From Filobacillus milosensis (lineage in GTDB: Bacteria; Bacillota; Bacilli; Bacillales; Alkalibacillaceae), in the NCBI RefSeq assembly GCF_004402015.1, contig NZ_SOPW01000005.1, positions 1 through 64,000 on the forward strand: a stretch of 64,000 nt of DNA, given 5' to 3'. Below are positions 41,523 through 50,040 of the stretch, one piece after another. The position numbers and the translations under genes are program-made. Every line of letters begins with the position of its first letter. Positions within the stretch are counted from its first letter, which is position 1. Below the pieces are notes generated by a model. That model was given only the letters and a program-made list of their open reading frames with translations. It searched no databases and had not been told where the DNA came from.

Positions 41523-42662
41523 TTATTTCCCTTTTTCCTTCGTCATTTCCATCATCTGCTTCCAAATCGACCCTTGAGCTTCTTCGCCTTCTTGAATTCT
41601 TGATAAGGCCATCTTCGCTTGCATACGTACTTCGAATTCAGGGTCTTGTAGGGCTTCTTCTAAAGCTGGAAGAGCTGTTTCATCTCCATATTCATAAAGA
41701 AACATAGCTGCACGCCAGCGAACGATTCTACTTTGGTCCTTTAAGGCTTCAACCATTTTAGGAATGGCTTCGGTAAATCCTAAATCAGATAAGCAGTCCC
41801 CGGCTGTCCGACGTACGGTTACTGTTTTGTCTTTCATTGCTTTATAAATATAAGGTAAAACAGTTTTGTCTTCAACTTCGCCTAGGTAAGCAGTCGCCAG
41901 TCGGCGCACAGACATTTTAGGGTCTTCTAAAGCTTTGTCTAAAACAGGTAAATCCTCAACAGTCGGATCTGGCATACGATCTAAGGCTGCATATCGCTCT
42001 TTCCAGTCTTCAGATTCAAGTTTTGCAAACGTTAACTTTTCAGCAGGACGGGCTTGTTCAACTGCACCACCGGTTACAGCCAGTTTCACCAATTCATCTA
42101 ATCGATCTTGATCATAAGTGGCTTCAATTTCATCTACCACAACTTGTCCAATCTCATCAGCGTCACCATAACGTGGGGCTTGCTCCACCCATGTACGTTC
42201 AGCTAACATATCTGCATCTTTAGAAGCCTCCATGGCAGCTTCCATGAATCGTGAAGATAAGCCGAATCGTTTTTCTTCATCATTTTCCTCAATCTTAACT
42301 TGCATGGGGATATTTCGAAACTTCTGAATGAAAACCTTAACTTCCCCAAAATTCTCTTCATGAGAATCTGCTTGTTTTTCTTCACTTGACTCTTCACCTT
42401 CAGCCAACCCCAGAACATTTTTAACTTGAGGTAAAATGTCTTCCCAAGGTACCTTAGGATTTCTTTCGAGCGCGATAAAATCAATCACGCGATAAAGTTC
42501 CTTTACACCTTCAATGCCAAAAAGTTCTCGGACATATTCAGGTGCATCACTTAAATCCTGATCTTGCTTATATTCTTCCGTCTCGAAGTCATTTAAGGCT
42601 TCATCGACGATTATTTTCATAGAATATGGACTTGGAGTTGGTTCAATTGAGACTATCTTCAT
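41523..42662 (-). CDS. cvfC: Conserved virulence factor C-like protein (Nfu N-terminal + HEAT repeats)
   Basis: About 379 residues. Residues 1-75 are an Nfu/NifU N-terminal-type domain (SIEPTPSPYSMKIIVDEALN, DAPEYVRELFGIEGVKELYRVIDFIAL). A linker and a middle domain follow, and residues about 220-360 contain at least four HEAT-like repeats (DPKMSVRRLATAYLGEVED, DKTVTVRRTAGDCLSDLGF, DQSRIVRWRAAMFLYEYGD, DPEFEVRMQAKMAL). This is the architecture of CvfC proteins, found in Staphylococcus and Bacillus, affecting virulence and regulation in the former. No Cys pair for Fe-S assembly is visible. AGGAGG precedes two in-frame ATG codons; I chose the second. Confidence 0.85.
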   Translation of the reverse strand: MKIVSIEPTPSPYSMKIIVDEALNDFETEEYKQDQDLSDAPEYVRELFGIEGVKELYRVIDFIALERNPKVPWEDILPQVKNVLGLAEGEESSEEKQADSHEENFGEVKVFIQKFRNIPMQVKIEENDEEKRFGLSSRFMEAAMEASKDADMLAERTWVEQAPRYGDADEIGQVVVDEIEATYDQDRLDELVKLAVTGGAVEQARPAEKLTFAKLESEDWKERYAALDRMPDPTVEDLPVLDKALEDPKMSVRRLATAYLGEVEDKTVLPYIYKAMKDKTVTVRRTAGDCLSDLGFTEAIPKMVEALKDQSRIVRWRAAMFLYEYGDETALPALEEALQDPEFEVRMQAKMALSRIQEGEEAQGSIWKQMMEMTKEKGK

Positions 42663-42829
42663 CATGGGACCTCCTAACTATTTCTACTAAAAAGTTTAAC
42701 AAATCTCACATGAACAGGCTATTTTTAACATAAAAATGGGTAATGATATAGTAAAGACTATTTTTGAACTAAGGATTTTGCCAATAGAGCATGGCACCTT
42801 GCCAAGTTTCTTCTTTAGGAGGATGAGAC

Positions 42830-43192
42830 ATGAGTGAATTAACAATCAAGTTTAAAGGTTACTTTGAACAGGCTAAAGATTATATGATGGAGAAATATGA
42901 AGAATTAAAACATGTTGAAAAAGATGTTTGGATGAAAAACGCACCTTCTATTGGGTTTTTAATGATATATTTAGGCTATTTTCTATTTGCAGCAAAAGGC
43001 GGTTCATTGTTTTGGGCACTTATTTTTATGGCTGGATTTGGCTATGCCATTTTTGCACTATTATATTGGAGAAAAGACCGTGATTATAACTTATATTTAT
43101 CCTTAGCACTATTGATCATCAGCTTTCCGCTTTTAGGATATGAATTTTTCAGCTACTTACTTTCAACTGTATATGATAAGTTTTTTTATTAA
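42830..43192 (+). CDS. Small membrane protein, 3-TM, unknown
   Basis: A 120-residue protein: an amphipathic, charged N-terminus (about 1-40, rich in Glu and Lys), then three hydrophobic segments (about 44-60, 62-80, 88-110). AGGAGGATGAG precedes the ATG. It is followed by the tiny membrane ORF at 43270. I do not recognise the family. Confidence 0.6.
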   Translation: MSELTIKFKGYFEQAKDYMMEKYEELKHVEKDVWMKNAPSIGFLMIYLGYFLFAAKGGSLFWALIFMAGFGYAIFALLYWRKDRDYNLYLSLALLIISFPLLGYEFFSYLLSTVYDKFFY

Positions 43193-43269
43193 GTATAGCT
43201 TCTTCACTCCAAAGACATGAAATTTTGTAGTAAAATAGGTATGGACTTTAACATAAGGAGGTCTTTACC

Positions 43270-43401
43270 TTGTTTTGGGCAATTATCATTGCGATAGCAT
43301 ATGCGCCAGTGATTTACCGTTTTCAACGAAAAATCACTAAACTAGAAGAAGAAGTATCTGATTTGCAAAAAGAGGTTTCGCAATTAAAACCTAAAAAATA
43401 A
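43270..43401 (+). CDS. 43-aa membrane-anchored coiled-coil protein
   Basis: Too short for standard ORF calling, but the TTG start has AAGGAGG 8 nt upstream and a good terminator follows the stop. Residues 1-14 are hydrophobic (LFWAIIIAIAYAPV, Leu read as fMet); residues 18-42 form a short charged coiled coil (KITKLEEEVSDLQKEVSQL). The design matches small single-pass membrane proteins such as DivIC-like or phage-shock helpers, but no family is assignable. Confidence 0.65.
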   Translation: MFWAIIIAIAYAPVIYRFQRKITKLEEEVSDLQKEVSQLKPKK

Positions 43402-43404
43402 AGT

Positions 43405-43440
43405 AAACGCTCGATTTCAAAGGTCGAGCGTTTTATTTTT
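43405..43440 (+). terminator. Terminator after the 43-aa ORF
   Basis: AACGCTCGA and TCGAGCGTT form a perfect 9-bp stem with a 9-nt loop followed by TTATTTTT, close to the convergent MFS stop. Confidence 0.85.
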
Positions 43441-43444
43441 GCCC

Positions 43445-44659
43445 TTAACCTTCATTAGGTAAATGGTCAATGGATCGAATGTCTCGGTCAATAAAAGGTA
43501 TGACCCCTACTAACATTAGCCAGAAACCTGAAAATATAAATAGATAACCGACTTCGTAAATATCAGCTACGTATCCACCTAACAAAACTATTGGAGGAAT
43601 TAAAATAGGAGAGAAGGCTCCTAATAAAGTGTTAACTCGACCACGAAATTCATCTTTAACCAGAATAATTAACAGTGAGCCGAAGATAATGTTCATCAAT
43701 GTGGTGGCCCCAGTAACTACTAAGAAAAAAACCACGCCAATGTAATAGTTGGCGGTCAACCCCATGCCAACAAAACCTATCCCTGCTAAAACCAGGGAGA
43801 TTGCAAACATCATATAAGGTTTAGCTAGATTAACGAGTTTATTAGCAAACAGTCCAATTAGTATTCCAAAGCCAGCGGCCGACGCATTCATTAGCCCATA
43901 ATAAGTGGCGTTGACATTGTACTGATCGCTGACTAAAACAACGAGAAGAGACCCACCGATCATTGATACGTTTGCAGCAATAGCTAACAAAATTATTTTT
44001 AAAATAGTCTTCTCCTGTTTTAGTATTTTAAATCCGCCTTTTAAATCACTCCATACAGTGGGCTTTGAGTGTGGAACACTCTCACTTTTTCTCAATGAAA
44101 TATTGATCACAAACATTAAAAGAATACTTGCAAGTAAATAAACGGCTGAATGAGTCAACATTACTCCAACAAACCCAATCACGCTAATGACTACCCCACC
44201 AATGGATTGTCCTATTAGATCACTTGTTTGTGTCGTCGACGATAAATACCCTTTAACCTTAACGATGCGCTGTTCCCCGACGATTCGAGGTAATAACTTG
44301 CTTTGGGCCGGTCCAATAAATATCATGCAAATGTTGTGCAGGGTTAAAGCTATGTAAATGACAGCAAGTAATCCATCAACATTAAAAAAGTAAGTGCCAC
44401 CTAAGATAATACCGACTAGAATCATGATCGCGTAACCGATTTGCATGGATGTTTTCGGTTCCGTTCGGTCTATAAAAACACCAATCATAGGACCTACAAG
44501 TATGTTGGTGGTCATTGAAATCGCGGTCGTCGTTGCTGTGAAAAAGGCTGATCCTGTTAATTGATAAACATACCAAGCAATAGCCAAGTCAAAAATACTA
44601 TCGGCCAAATAGGTCAGGAAATTGTTACTGACAATTAAACTCATATTTCGTTTAACCAT
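43445..44659 (-). CDS. MFS efflux-type transporter
   Basis: About 404 residues with 12 hydrophobic segments. MFS motif A-like text (VGPMIGVFIDRTEPKTSM) follows TM2 and a paired loop lies mid-protein. It resembles macrolide or multidrug MFS exporters of the MefA type. GAGGTG precedes the ATG. The promoter region (44660-44849) is shared with the divergent XRE-TPR regulator and contains AT-rich palindromes, so the regulator likely controls this pump. Confidence 0.82.
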   Translation of the reverse strand: MVKRNMSLIVSNNFLTYLADSIFDLAIAWYVYQLTGSAFFTATTTAISMTTNILVGPMIGVFIDRTEPKTSMQIGYAIMILVGIILGGTYFFNVDGLLAVIYIALTLHNICMIFIGPAQSKLLPRIVGEQRIVKVKGYLSSTTQTSDLIGQSIGGVVISVIGFVGVMLTHSAVYLLASILLMFVINISLRKSESVPHSKPTVWSDLKGGFKILKQEKTILKIILLAIAANVSMIGGSLLVVLVSDQYNVNATYYGLMNASAAGFGILIGLFANKLVNLAKPYMMFAISLVLAGIGFVGMGLTANYYIGVVFFLVVTGATTLMNIIFGSLLIILVKDEFRGRVNTLLGAFSPILIPPIVLLGGYVADIYEVGYLFIFSGFWLMLVGVIPFIDRDIRSIDHLPNEG

Positions 44660-44679
44660 AAAAAAACACACCTCATTTA

Positions 44680-44713
44680 AATATATTAAACTATATTTTA
44701 AATATATTTAAAA
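44680..44713. promoter_or_regulatory. AT-rich palindromes in the divergent MFS/regulator promoter
   Basis: TTTTAAATATATTTAAAA (44696-44713) is a perfect 18-bp palindrome, and the neighbouring stretch from 44677 (TTTAAATATATTAAA) repeats its core with one gap. They lie within 55 bp of the MFS start. Probable operator, but the local A+T richness makes chance palindromes common. Confidence 0.5.
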
Positions 44714-44849
44714 ATAAGTCAACATCTATTTTTGGAATAAAAATCCATTAAAGCGTTCATATCAGTTTAAAAAACCTTATAAAATATATTTAATTTTTTA
44801 TTAAATAAGTTAAAATATGATTATAGTACAGTCGGAAAAGAGGCGTTTT

Positions 44850-46130
44850 ATGAGTCATATTGGAGAGCGTATAAAAAGGGTTCGTAAAGAAAAGAAACTG
44901 ACGTTAACTCAAGTGGCTGGGAACCATATGTCTGCTGCGATGGTCAGTTTAATTGAGAATGGAAAAACAAAACCGACGGTGCAGACACTACAGCACATCG
45001 CAGGTCAGCTAAGTGTAGACACGGCTGATTTGATGGGAGAATTGAATCGTGAGGATTTAAGGAAGGTCTTAAAAGAATTAAAGGAACAATTTGAAGCTCA
45101 GCCATCGACCATACATAAAATAATTGAGCGACTTCATGAGACCTTGCCGAAACTATCCACAAATTATGAATCAGCTCGTTTGTATGAGTGGTACGCACGC
45201 TTGTTGTTTTGGAATTATCAAGAGCATCGTGGCGAAAATGATTTTGTTAAATTCGATGATTGGAAGGAACCGGCTTTAAAGGCCAGAGAAATTTATGAAT
45301 ATTTACAAATGGATACATATGTAGTCAAAGTGGAAATGTTTTTAATTCAAGTTGAATATTCTCAAGCCAATTATTATGAAACAATCAAGAAGATTCACGC
45401 CCTTTTAAATCAAATGGAAGGGTATGAAAACACGCGTGAATTAATAAGTAATAAGATACTACTTAAGCAATTATTGGCTGATTCAGAGTCAGGCATAGGG
45501 AATTTGGACCGAGCTTATGAATTAATCAAAGAAGCTCTAAGTGTAGCGAAAAAAGAGCTGATATTTGATTATTTTTACTGGCAGCATAATACAGCAGTTC
45601 TCCTTAATTACAATGTTGGACGCAATGATATAGCACATAAACACCTTGAAGAAATTGAAAAGTTTGCAGATTTAGCTGAAAACCCTATCTTAACTCTTGA
45701 AAAATTATTAATTGAAGCTCACTATCAAGAGTTTTTTGAAAATGATCCCAAACGGGCGCTTAACACTTGCCGTCAGATTAGGGAAGAGTTTGAGAAGACG
45801 ACAGGGTATGTTAACTATATGCTTGAAGGATTTAATAAACATATCGATGAACAAGAAGCTCGCTGCTATACAAAATTAAAGCAGCCTGAAAAAGCTTTAG
45901 GATTGTTTCGTGAAGAACTGCGTTCGATCTATATACAAGATCATCCTTTTGATCGATCTCTGCGAGAAATCATGTATTCCTATCGAGCCTACTGCTATCA
46001 GCAATTAGGCCGAACTGATGAAGCGGTTAAAGAGGCGGAAATTGCGGTAGAAAAATTAAAAACTTATCCACATACAGAGTACTATCAATTTGCAAGAGAA
46101 GTTCTTAGAAATATAAAGGCCTTAAAATAG
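44850..46130 (+). CDS. XRE-type HTH regulator with TPR domain (RRNPP-like)
   Basis: About 426 residues. Residues 1-65 are an XRE helix-turn-helix (IGERIKRVRKEKKLTLTQVAGNHMSAAMVSLIENGKTKPT). The rest is alpha-helical with TPR-like pairs (SKILLKQLLADSES region, ARCYTKLKQPEKALGLFREEL, AYCYQQLGRTDEAVKEAEIAV). Length and layout match peptide-responsive RRNPP regulators such as NprR, but sensing of a peptide is not proven here. GAGG lies 7 nt before ATG 44850. The gene is divergent from an MFS pump and is followed after 146 nt by a tiny hydrophobic ORF. Confidence 0.78.
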   Translation: MSHIGERIKRVRKEKKLTLTQVAGNHMSAAMVSLIENGKTKPTVQTLQHIAGQLSVDTADLMGELNREDLRKVLKELKEQFEAQPSTIHKIIERLHETLPKLSTNYESARLYEWYARLLFWNYQEHRGENDFVKFDDWKEPALKAREIYEYLQMDTYVVKVEMFLIQVEYSQANYYETIKKIHALLNQMEGYENTRELISNKILLKQLLADSESGIGNLDRAYELIKEALSVAKKELIFDYFYWQHNTAVLLNYNVGRNDIAHKHLEEIEKFADLAENPILTLEKLLIEAHYQEFFENDPKRALNTCRQIREEFEKTTGYVNYMLEGFNKHIDEQEARCYTKLKQPEKALGLFREELRSIYIQDHPFDRSLREIMYSYRAYCYQQLGRTDEAVKEAEIAVEKLKTYPHTEYYQFAREVLRNIKALK

Positions 46131-46276
46131 AGTCTAGGAATAGCCCATGCTCTTTTTCATGAATGAATACCTTGCTTAGTATCATACTAAAAGTGAAATA
46201 CTGGAAAGCTCTTGTATATCCCTTGTGTTATTGCTTGGCCTGTGGGTGGGTTAATGAATAGCAACAGGGGTGCAGT

Positions 46277-46357
46277 ATGGAGTTTTCAGTCATTGTGTTT
46301 TTAGTTATTTTAACTCTCACTGCCTTATATTATGAATTGATTAAATATTCACAATGA
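46277..46357 (+). CDS. 26-residue hydrophobic peptide ORF downstream of the TPR regulator
   Basis: ATG at 46277 has AGGGG 6 nt upstream, and the frame reads 26 codons with a Leu/Val/Ile-rich helix (residues 4-17) ending YYELIKYSQ. It lies 146 nt beyond the XRE-TPR regulator on the same strand without an obvious terminator between them. In RRNPP systems a short peptide gene often follows the regulator, so this could be a signal-peptide or a membrane microprotein. Both readings are inference. Confidence 0.4.
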   Translation: MEFSVIVFLVILTLTALYYELIKYSQ

Positions 46358-46569
46358 TAGACATCAAAATCTTATAGGTTATAGTTGAGTGATTCATAGC
46401 ATACAACTATATCACGGCTGTTATATGAAAGCTCGTTTCTTGGATTCTCAACTTGAAGTATACGTTATGGAGGAAATAGCTTTAAATATTTGGTAAAATG
46501 GTGATATTAAATTGATAAATAATGTAAAAGAAAACATAAAATAAAATGATTGACTTCCAAATGTATAAA

Positions 46570-46597
46570 AGATATTCTATCCCGGTAAGGAATATCT
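46570..46597 (+). other. Hairpin in the leader of the double-GNAT gene
   Basis: AGATATTC (46570) and GAATATCT (46590) form an 8-bp stem with a 12-nt loop just upstream of the ribosome site. The rest of 46358-46569 has no gene I can support; it is A+T-rich with a possible promoter (TTGACT at about 46552). Confidence 0.4.
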
Positions 46598-46617
46598 CCA
46601 TCTAAGGGGGAACGAGT

Positions 46618-47448
46618 TTGTTAACAGAATCGCAATTAAAAGATATAGAGAGACTACAAATGATCGTAGAGCAAGCAGATCGCTTAGAACTCAAGTTGAA
46701 CTGGTATTTCCTCCGCTCACGAATGACCGAAGATAACGATTTTTTCTATTATGAAGGTGAACAATTATTAGGGTATGTTGCCCTTTATTATGTGGGTGGC
46801 GCTTATGAAATGTGTGCAATGGTGCACCCTGACCATAGAAAGAAAGGCATTTTCACCAAGCTGTTTCATGAAGTTTTAGATGCTTTAAAAGAACGAAATA
46901 CTCAGAAGTTATTTATTAATGCACCACCAGAATCACAATGCGCTAAAAAAACCTTAAAGAAAATCGGGGCCACGTACGCCTATTCGGATTACCAAATGCG
47001 TTGGAAAAGGAAAGAATTACCCGAGTCTGAGGTTGATATTAAGTTAGTTAAAGCCACGGCAGAAGATCGGGATGACATTATTAACCTTGATATGCATGGG
47101 TTTAACTTAACTAGAGATGAAGCAGAGCTATTAATCAATGTGTTATTAAAAGATGCTGGTCATCGTACTTATATGATCAAAAAAGACGGTCAAACCGTTG
47201 GGAAAATTCGTTTGAAAGCGGAAGGAATTGAAACGTATATATTTGGATTTACTGTTACTCCAGAATACCGACGTCAAGGTATTGGCAAAGCAGCCTTAAT
47301 TGAAGTTGTGCGCCAGGAGGCAGAGACAGGACATATTATCTTTGTAGAAGTAGGTACAGAAGACGATCGCGGGCTTCATTTATATGAAGGAATCGGTTTT
47401 GAAACCTACCAAGTACAAGATTATTATGAGTATAAAGGAGATTTATAA
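46618..47448 (+). CDS. Tandem GNAT acetyltransferase
   Basis: A 276-residue protein with two GNAT domains: 1-130 (acetyl-CoA site VHPDHRKKGIFTKLF) and 140-270 (VTPEYRRQGIGKAAL). The second ends with the usual HLYEGIGFETY signature. It should acetylate a small molecule or peptide; substrate unknown. The start is TTG with AAGGGGG 7 nt upstream. The 5' region carries a small hairpin. Confidence 0.85.
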   Translation: MLTESQLKDIERLQMIVEQADRLELKLNWYFLRSRMTEDNDFFYYEGEQLLGYVALYYVGGAYEMCAMVHPDHRKKGIFTKLFHEVLDALKERNTQKLFINAPPESQCAKKTLKKIGATYAYSDYQMRWKRKELPESEVDIKLVKATAEDRDDIINLDMHGFNLTRDEAELLINVLLKDAGHRTYMIKKDGQTVGKIRLKAEGIETYIFGFTVTPEYRRQGIGKAALIEVVRQEAETGHIIFVEVGTEDDRGLHLYEGIGFETYQVQDYYEYKGDL

Positions 47449-47477
47449 GTCAGTTCGGGCTCGAGCTGGCTTTTTCT
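47448..47477 (+). terminator. Terminator with G-U pairing
   Basis: AGTCAGTTC and GAGCTGGCT pair completely if G-U pairs are allowed, with loop GGGCTC, followed by TTTTTC. Confidence 0.7.
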
Positions 47478-47494
47478 TTTAGGGGAGGATTAAA

Positions 47495-47950
47495 ATGGGC
47501 TACATAGAGGGCTTGAGAAAATTAGTGGGCACTCGACCGCTTATATTGGTCGGAGCGGTTGTCATCGTAATTAATCAAAAAGGTGAATTATTACTCGAGC
47601 AACGTCAATTCCCTAAAGGGGTTTGGGGACTTCCTGGAGGGTTAATGGAGTTAGGTGAATCAACCGAAGACGTCGCCAAACGTGAAGTTTTAGAAGAAAC
47701 AAATTTGCAAGTAGAGGACCTAAGCTTAATTAATATCTACTCCGGATCTGACTATTTTACAAAAGCTCAAAACGGGGATGAATTTTACTCGGTTACCGCA
47801 GCCTACTTTACTCACAACTATAGTGGCAAAGTAAAACACGATGAAAAAGAATCAATGGATATACAATTTTTCGCGCCTGGGGAGTTACCTGAACAAATGA
47901 TCGGGAGCCACCGTGAAATTATAGAAGATTATAAGAAGAAGTTTTTATAG
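47495..47950 (+). CDS. Nudix hydrolase
   Basis: A 151-residue protein with a full Nudix box (GGLMELGESTEDVAKREVLEETNL) in a single domain. The N-terminal stretch IEGLRKLVGTRPLILVGAVVIV is typical of the YjhB/RppH-like group that hydrolyses nucleotide-sugar or mRNA-cap-like substrates; exact substrate unknown. GGGGAGG precedes the ATG. Confidence 0.87.
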   Translation: MGYIEGLRKLVGTRPLILVGAVVIVINQKGELLLEQRQFPKGVWGLPGGLMELGESTEDVAKREVLEETNLQVEDLSLINIYSGSDYFTKAQNGDEFYSVTAAYFTHNYSGKVKHDEKESMDIQFFAPGELPEQMIGSHREIIEDYKKKFL

Positions 47951-47981
47951 CTCGTCCATCACTTATGGGCGGGCTTATTAA
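47949..47981. terminator. Terminator between Nudix gene and convergent ORF
   Basis: AGCTCGTCCAT and ATGGGCGGGCT form a stem allowing G-U pairs, with a CACTT loop. The stem overlaps the stop codon of the Nudix gene. Confidence 0.65.
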
Positions 47982-48250
47982 AATCGACCACCCAAAACTC
48001 GCGTCGACCCGTACCCACACCCAGCACCCACGACACCATATAGAAACATCCATTTCCCTATATCTAAAAACAACTCACGCTTAAAATCAATCATGCCAAA
48101 AATAAGAAAAATTAACCCAAATACAAGAAGTGGACCGAACACGAAAATGTAAAGGTCGACTCTTGCCATCGTTTTAATTTGAACAAACCTTAAAACAAAT
48201 GCAATAACGGCGATTACGAAGAAAATAACCAACTGGTGTGAAAAATCCAA
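47978..48250 (-). CDS. Small membrane protein, unknown
   Basis: A 90-residue protein with three hydrophobic segments (about 7-22, 32-50, 65-78). It starts at TTG with AAGGGAG about 11 nt upstream, a slightly long spacing. The C-terminus is Gly-rich (GAGCGYGSTRVLGGRF). No recognisable family; could be a small inner-membrane microprotein. Confidence 0.45.
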   Translation of the reverse strand: MDFSHQLVIFFVIAVIAFVLRFVQIKTMARVDLYIFVFGPLLVFGLIFLIFGMIDFKRELFLDIGKWMFLYGVVGAGCGYGSTRVLGGRF

Positions 48251-48415
48251 AGCGCCATCAGCTCCCTTAGACAGGTTATTATATTATACGCGCAAACTTC
48301 CATAACATGTTATAAAAAACGGGCCAACCCCCGCAATAAGGAGAATGAATCATTAGTAAAGGAACTCCGACTTGTCTATACTAAAGACAAGAAAATTTTA
48401 TGCAGAGGTGATCTT

Positions 48416-48826
48416 GTGATTATAGGTATGAATCCATATTTTATGTTTAACGGCCAAGGTATTGAAGCGGTGCGTTTTTATGAAGACGTTTTTGGAGCAG
48501 AAGTTATTGAGTTTAAAACATATGCCGACTTACCAGAATCACAAACCGGTGACGAATCATTATTGTTACACGCTAACTTAAAAATCGGAAATAACGAGAT
48601 TATGTTATCAGATACTGACCCAGATCACCCGATTGAAGCGGGAACACATATTTCTGTTGCGATTGTGACAGATAATGCGGATGAAACGAGTGACATGTAC
48701 CGCAAAATTCGAGATAATGATGGAGAAGAAGTAATGCCAATTCAAGAAACTTTCTTCAGCCCAGCTTATGGTAAAGTGAAAGATAAGTACGGGATTGAGT
48801 GGCAATTTTCAACGACTAAAGAATAA
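48416..48826 (+). CDS. PhnB/VOC-family glyoxalase-like protein
   Basis: A 136-residue protein with a VOC fold: MNPYFMFNGQGIEAVRFYEDVFGAEV, LHANLKIGNNEIMLSD, and YGKVKDKYGIEWQF. The PhnB group has a paired beta-alpha-beta-beta-beta unit and metal ligands; here the HANLKI His and EWQ Glu are plausible ligands. Function is not known from sequence. The GTG start has AGAGGTGATC 5 nt upstream. Confidence 0.82.
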   Translation: MIIGMNPYFMFNGQGIEAVRFYEDVFGAEVIEFKTYADLPESQTGDESLLLHANLKIGNNEIMLSDTDPDHPIEAGTHISVAIVTDNADETSDMYRKIRDNDGEEVMPIQETFFSPAYGKVKDKYGIEWQFSTTKE

Positions 48827-48829
48827 GTT

Positions 48830-48858
48830 AAGCCTCCCTGTTCGGGAGGTTTTATTTG
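48830..48858 (+). terminator. Terminator of the VOC gene
   Basis: GCCTCCC and GGGAGGT arms with a TGTTC loop, then TTTATTT. Confidence 0.85.
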
Positions 48859-48870
48859 TTTGGAAAACAC

Positions 48871-48899
48871 TAAAAAGCGAGGTATTACCACCTCGCTTC
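48871..48899 (-). terminator. Terminator overlapping the DUF2804 gene end
   Basis: On the minus strand AGCGAGGT and ACCTCGCT form an 8-bp stem with a GGTAAT loop, followed by TTTTTA. The stem covers the last codons and stop codon of the DUF2804 gene. Confidence 0.85.
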
Positions 48900-49901
48900 A
48901 TGATCCTCAGCCCAACCAAACAACTGATCGATTTGTATCGATTCTCCATCTGTGGTTTCAACTGTTCCACTATAATAACCAAATAATTGATGGACCATTG
49001 ATTTAACTACTCCTAAGTTAAATGCAGATACTCGCTCGAATATAGGTTCGAACATGAGTTTAATTTGTTTATCATTAGGCGTGTGAATTACCCAAGGTTT
49101 TGTATAATCTCGTCTATTGTACAACCATTCAATTTCATCATGAATTTTGTGCAATTGATGGTCGATGATTATTCCGTTTTCAGTTTGGCCAGTACCACTT
49201 GTCCACTGTCCTCCTAAGTTTAATCCAATTCGATAACCTTCCGCAAAGCCAGAAGCAGCGCCCCAATTCCATTTGGATTGATATGGCCATTTTCCACGCC
49301 CAAAATCAAGGGTTGCGAATGAATGGCGTGTTTGAAGCTTATAAATTCCCTCTACCCAGGCTATTTCACCTTGAACAGGAAGGGCTATTTGTTTAGATGT
49401 AAATTGATAACGTTCGTTACTCCATGGAATGACAACATTTAGAGACTCGTGAGTGGGTGACCGGTGAATCGATAAATCTACTTCTAATGGTTTATTATTT
49501 TTGAAATTTGGCCAAAGCACATAGAAGTTGCTGGCATGGTTATTTTCCTCAATTTCCACGCGAAGTCCTTTATGTTGGAGACTAATGGAGTCTTGTACAT
49601 TATCAGGTAAAACAACACCTTTACCAAACGGGACGATTATAGACTTTTCTACAAAATCAAATGTTTGAAGGTCTAGTATGTACGCGAAAATTACCGCAGC
49701 ATAATCGAAATGAGAAACCGTAATAGAAAACACAGCTTCTGGTCCAGTGATACACCAGTAATTCCACTTCTTTTTTCGAAGGTAGCTACCGTTTACATTA
49801 CATAGAATCATGGGGTGGCGGGACCAGCCAACGCTCTCGTGATTAAGAGTCCCATCATCATGACATAGTTTGACGGGTCGTGTTATTTCCTTTCCGCGCA
49901 T
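48885..49901 (-). CDS. DUF2804 domain protein
   Basis: A 338-residue, beta-rich soluble protein. The start MRGKEITRPVKLCHDDGTLNHESVGWSRHP is characteristic of DUF2804. Later sections WNWGAASG and GLNLGGQWTSGTGQTENGIIIDHQLHKIHDEIEW fit the family, related in fold to lipocalin/hydroxyneurosporene-type beta-barrels. No catalytic evidence is visible. AGGAGG lies about 8 nt before the ATG. It stands alone. Confidence 0.85.
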   Translation of the reverse strand: MRGKEITRPVKLCHDDGTLNHESVGWSRHPMILCNVNGSYLRKKKWNYWCITGPEAVFSITVSHFDYAAVIFAYILDLQTFDFVEKSIIVPFGKGVVLPDNVQDSISLQHKGLRVEIEENNHASNFYVLWPNFKNNKPLEVDLSIHRSPTHESLNVVIPWSNERYQFTSKQIALPVQGEIAWVEGIYKLQTRHSFATLDFGRGKWPYQSKWNWGAASGFAEGYRIGLNLGGQWTSGTGQTENGIIIDHQLHKIHDEIEWLYNRRDYTKPWVIHTPNDKQIKLMFEPIFERVSAFNLGVVKSMVHQLFGYYSGTVETTDGESIQIDQLFGWAEDHEARW

Positions 49902-50040
49902 GCTAATCCTCCTTCTTATTAATAAGCTTATACCTTTGAACGGTGATAAATTCCTTTTATTTGAAAAAAGGATAAGGGTAACACCATCTTAAATGAAAAT
50001 CTTTGGTAAAATGAAGGAAGAATAACTTGGAGGGTAGAGG

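Noticed and set aside
46560-46617. T-box or riboswitch before the double-GNAT gene
   Set aside because: Only one 8-bp hairpin is present; there is no T-box sequence, terminator/antiterminator pair or known aptamer core.
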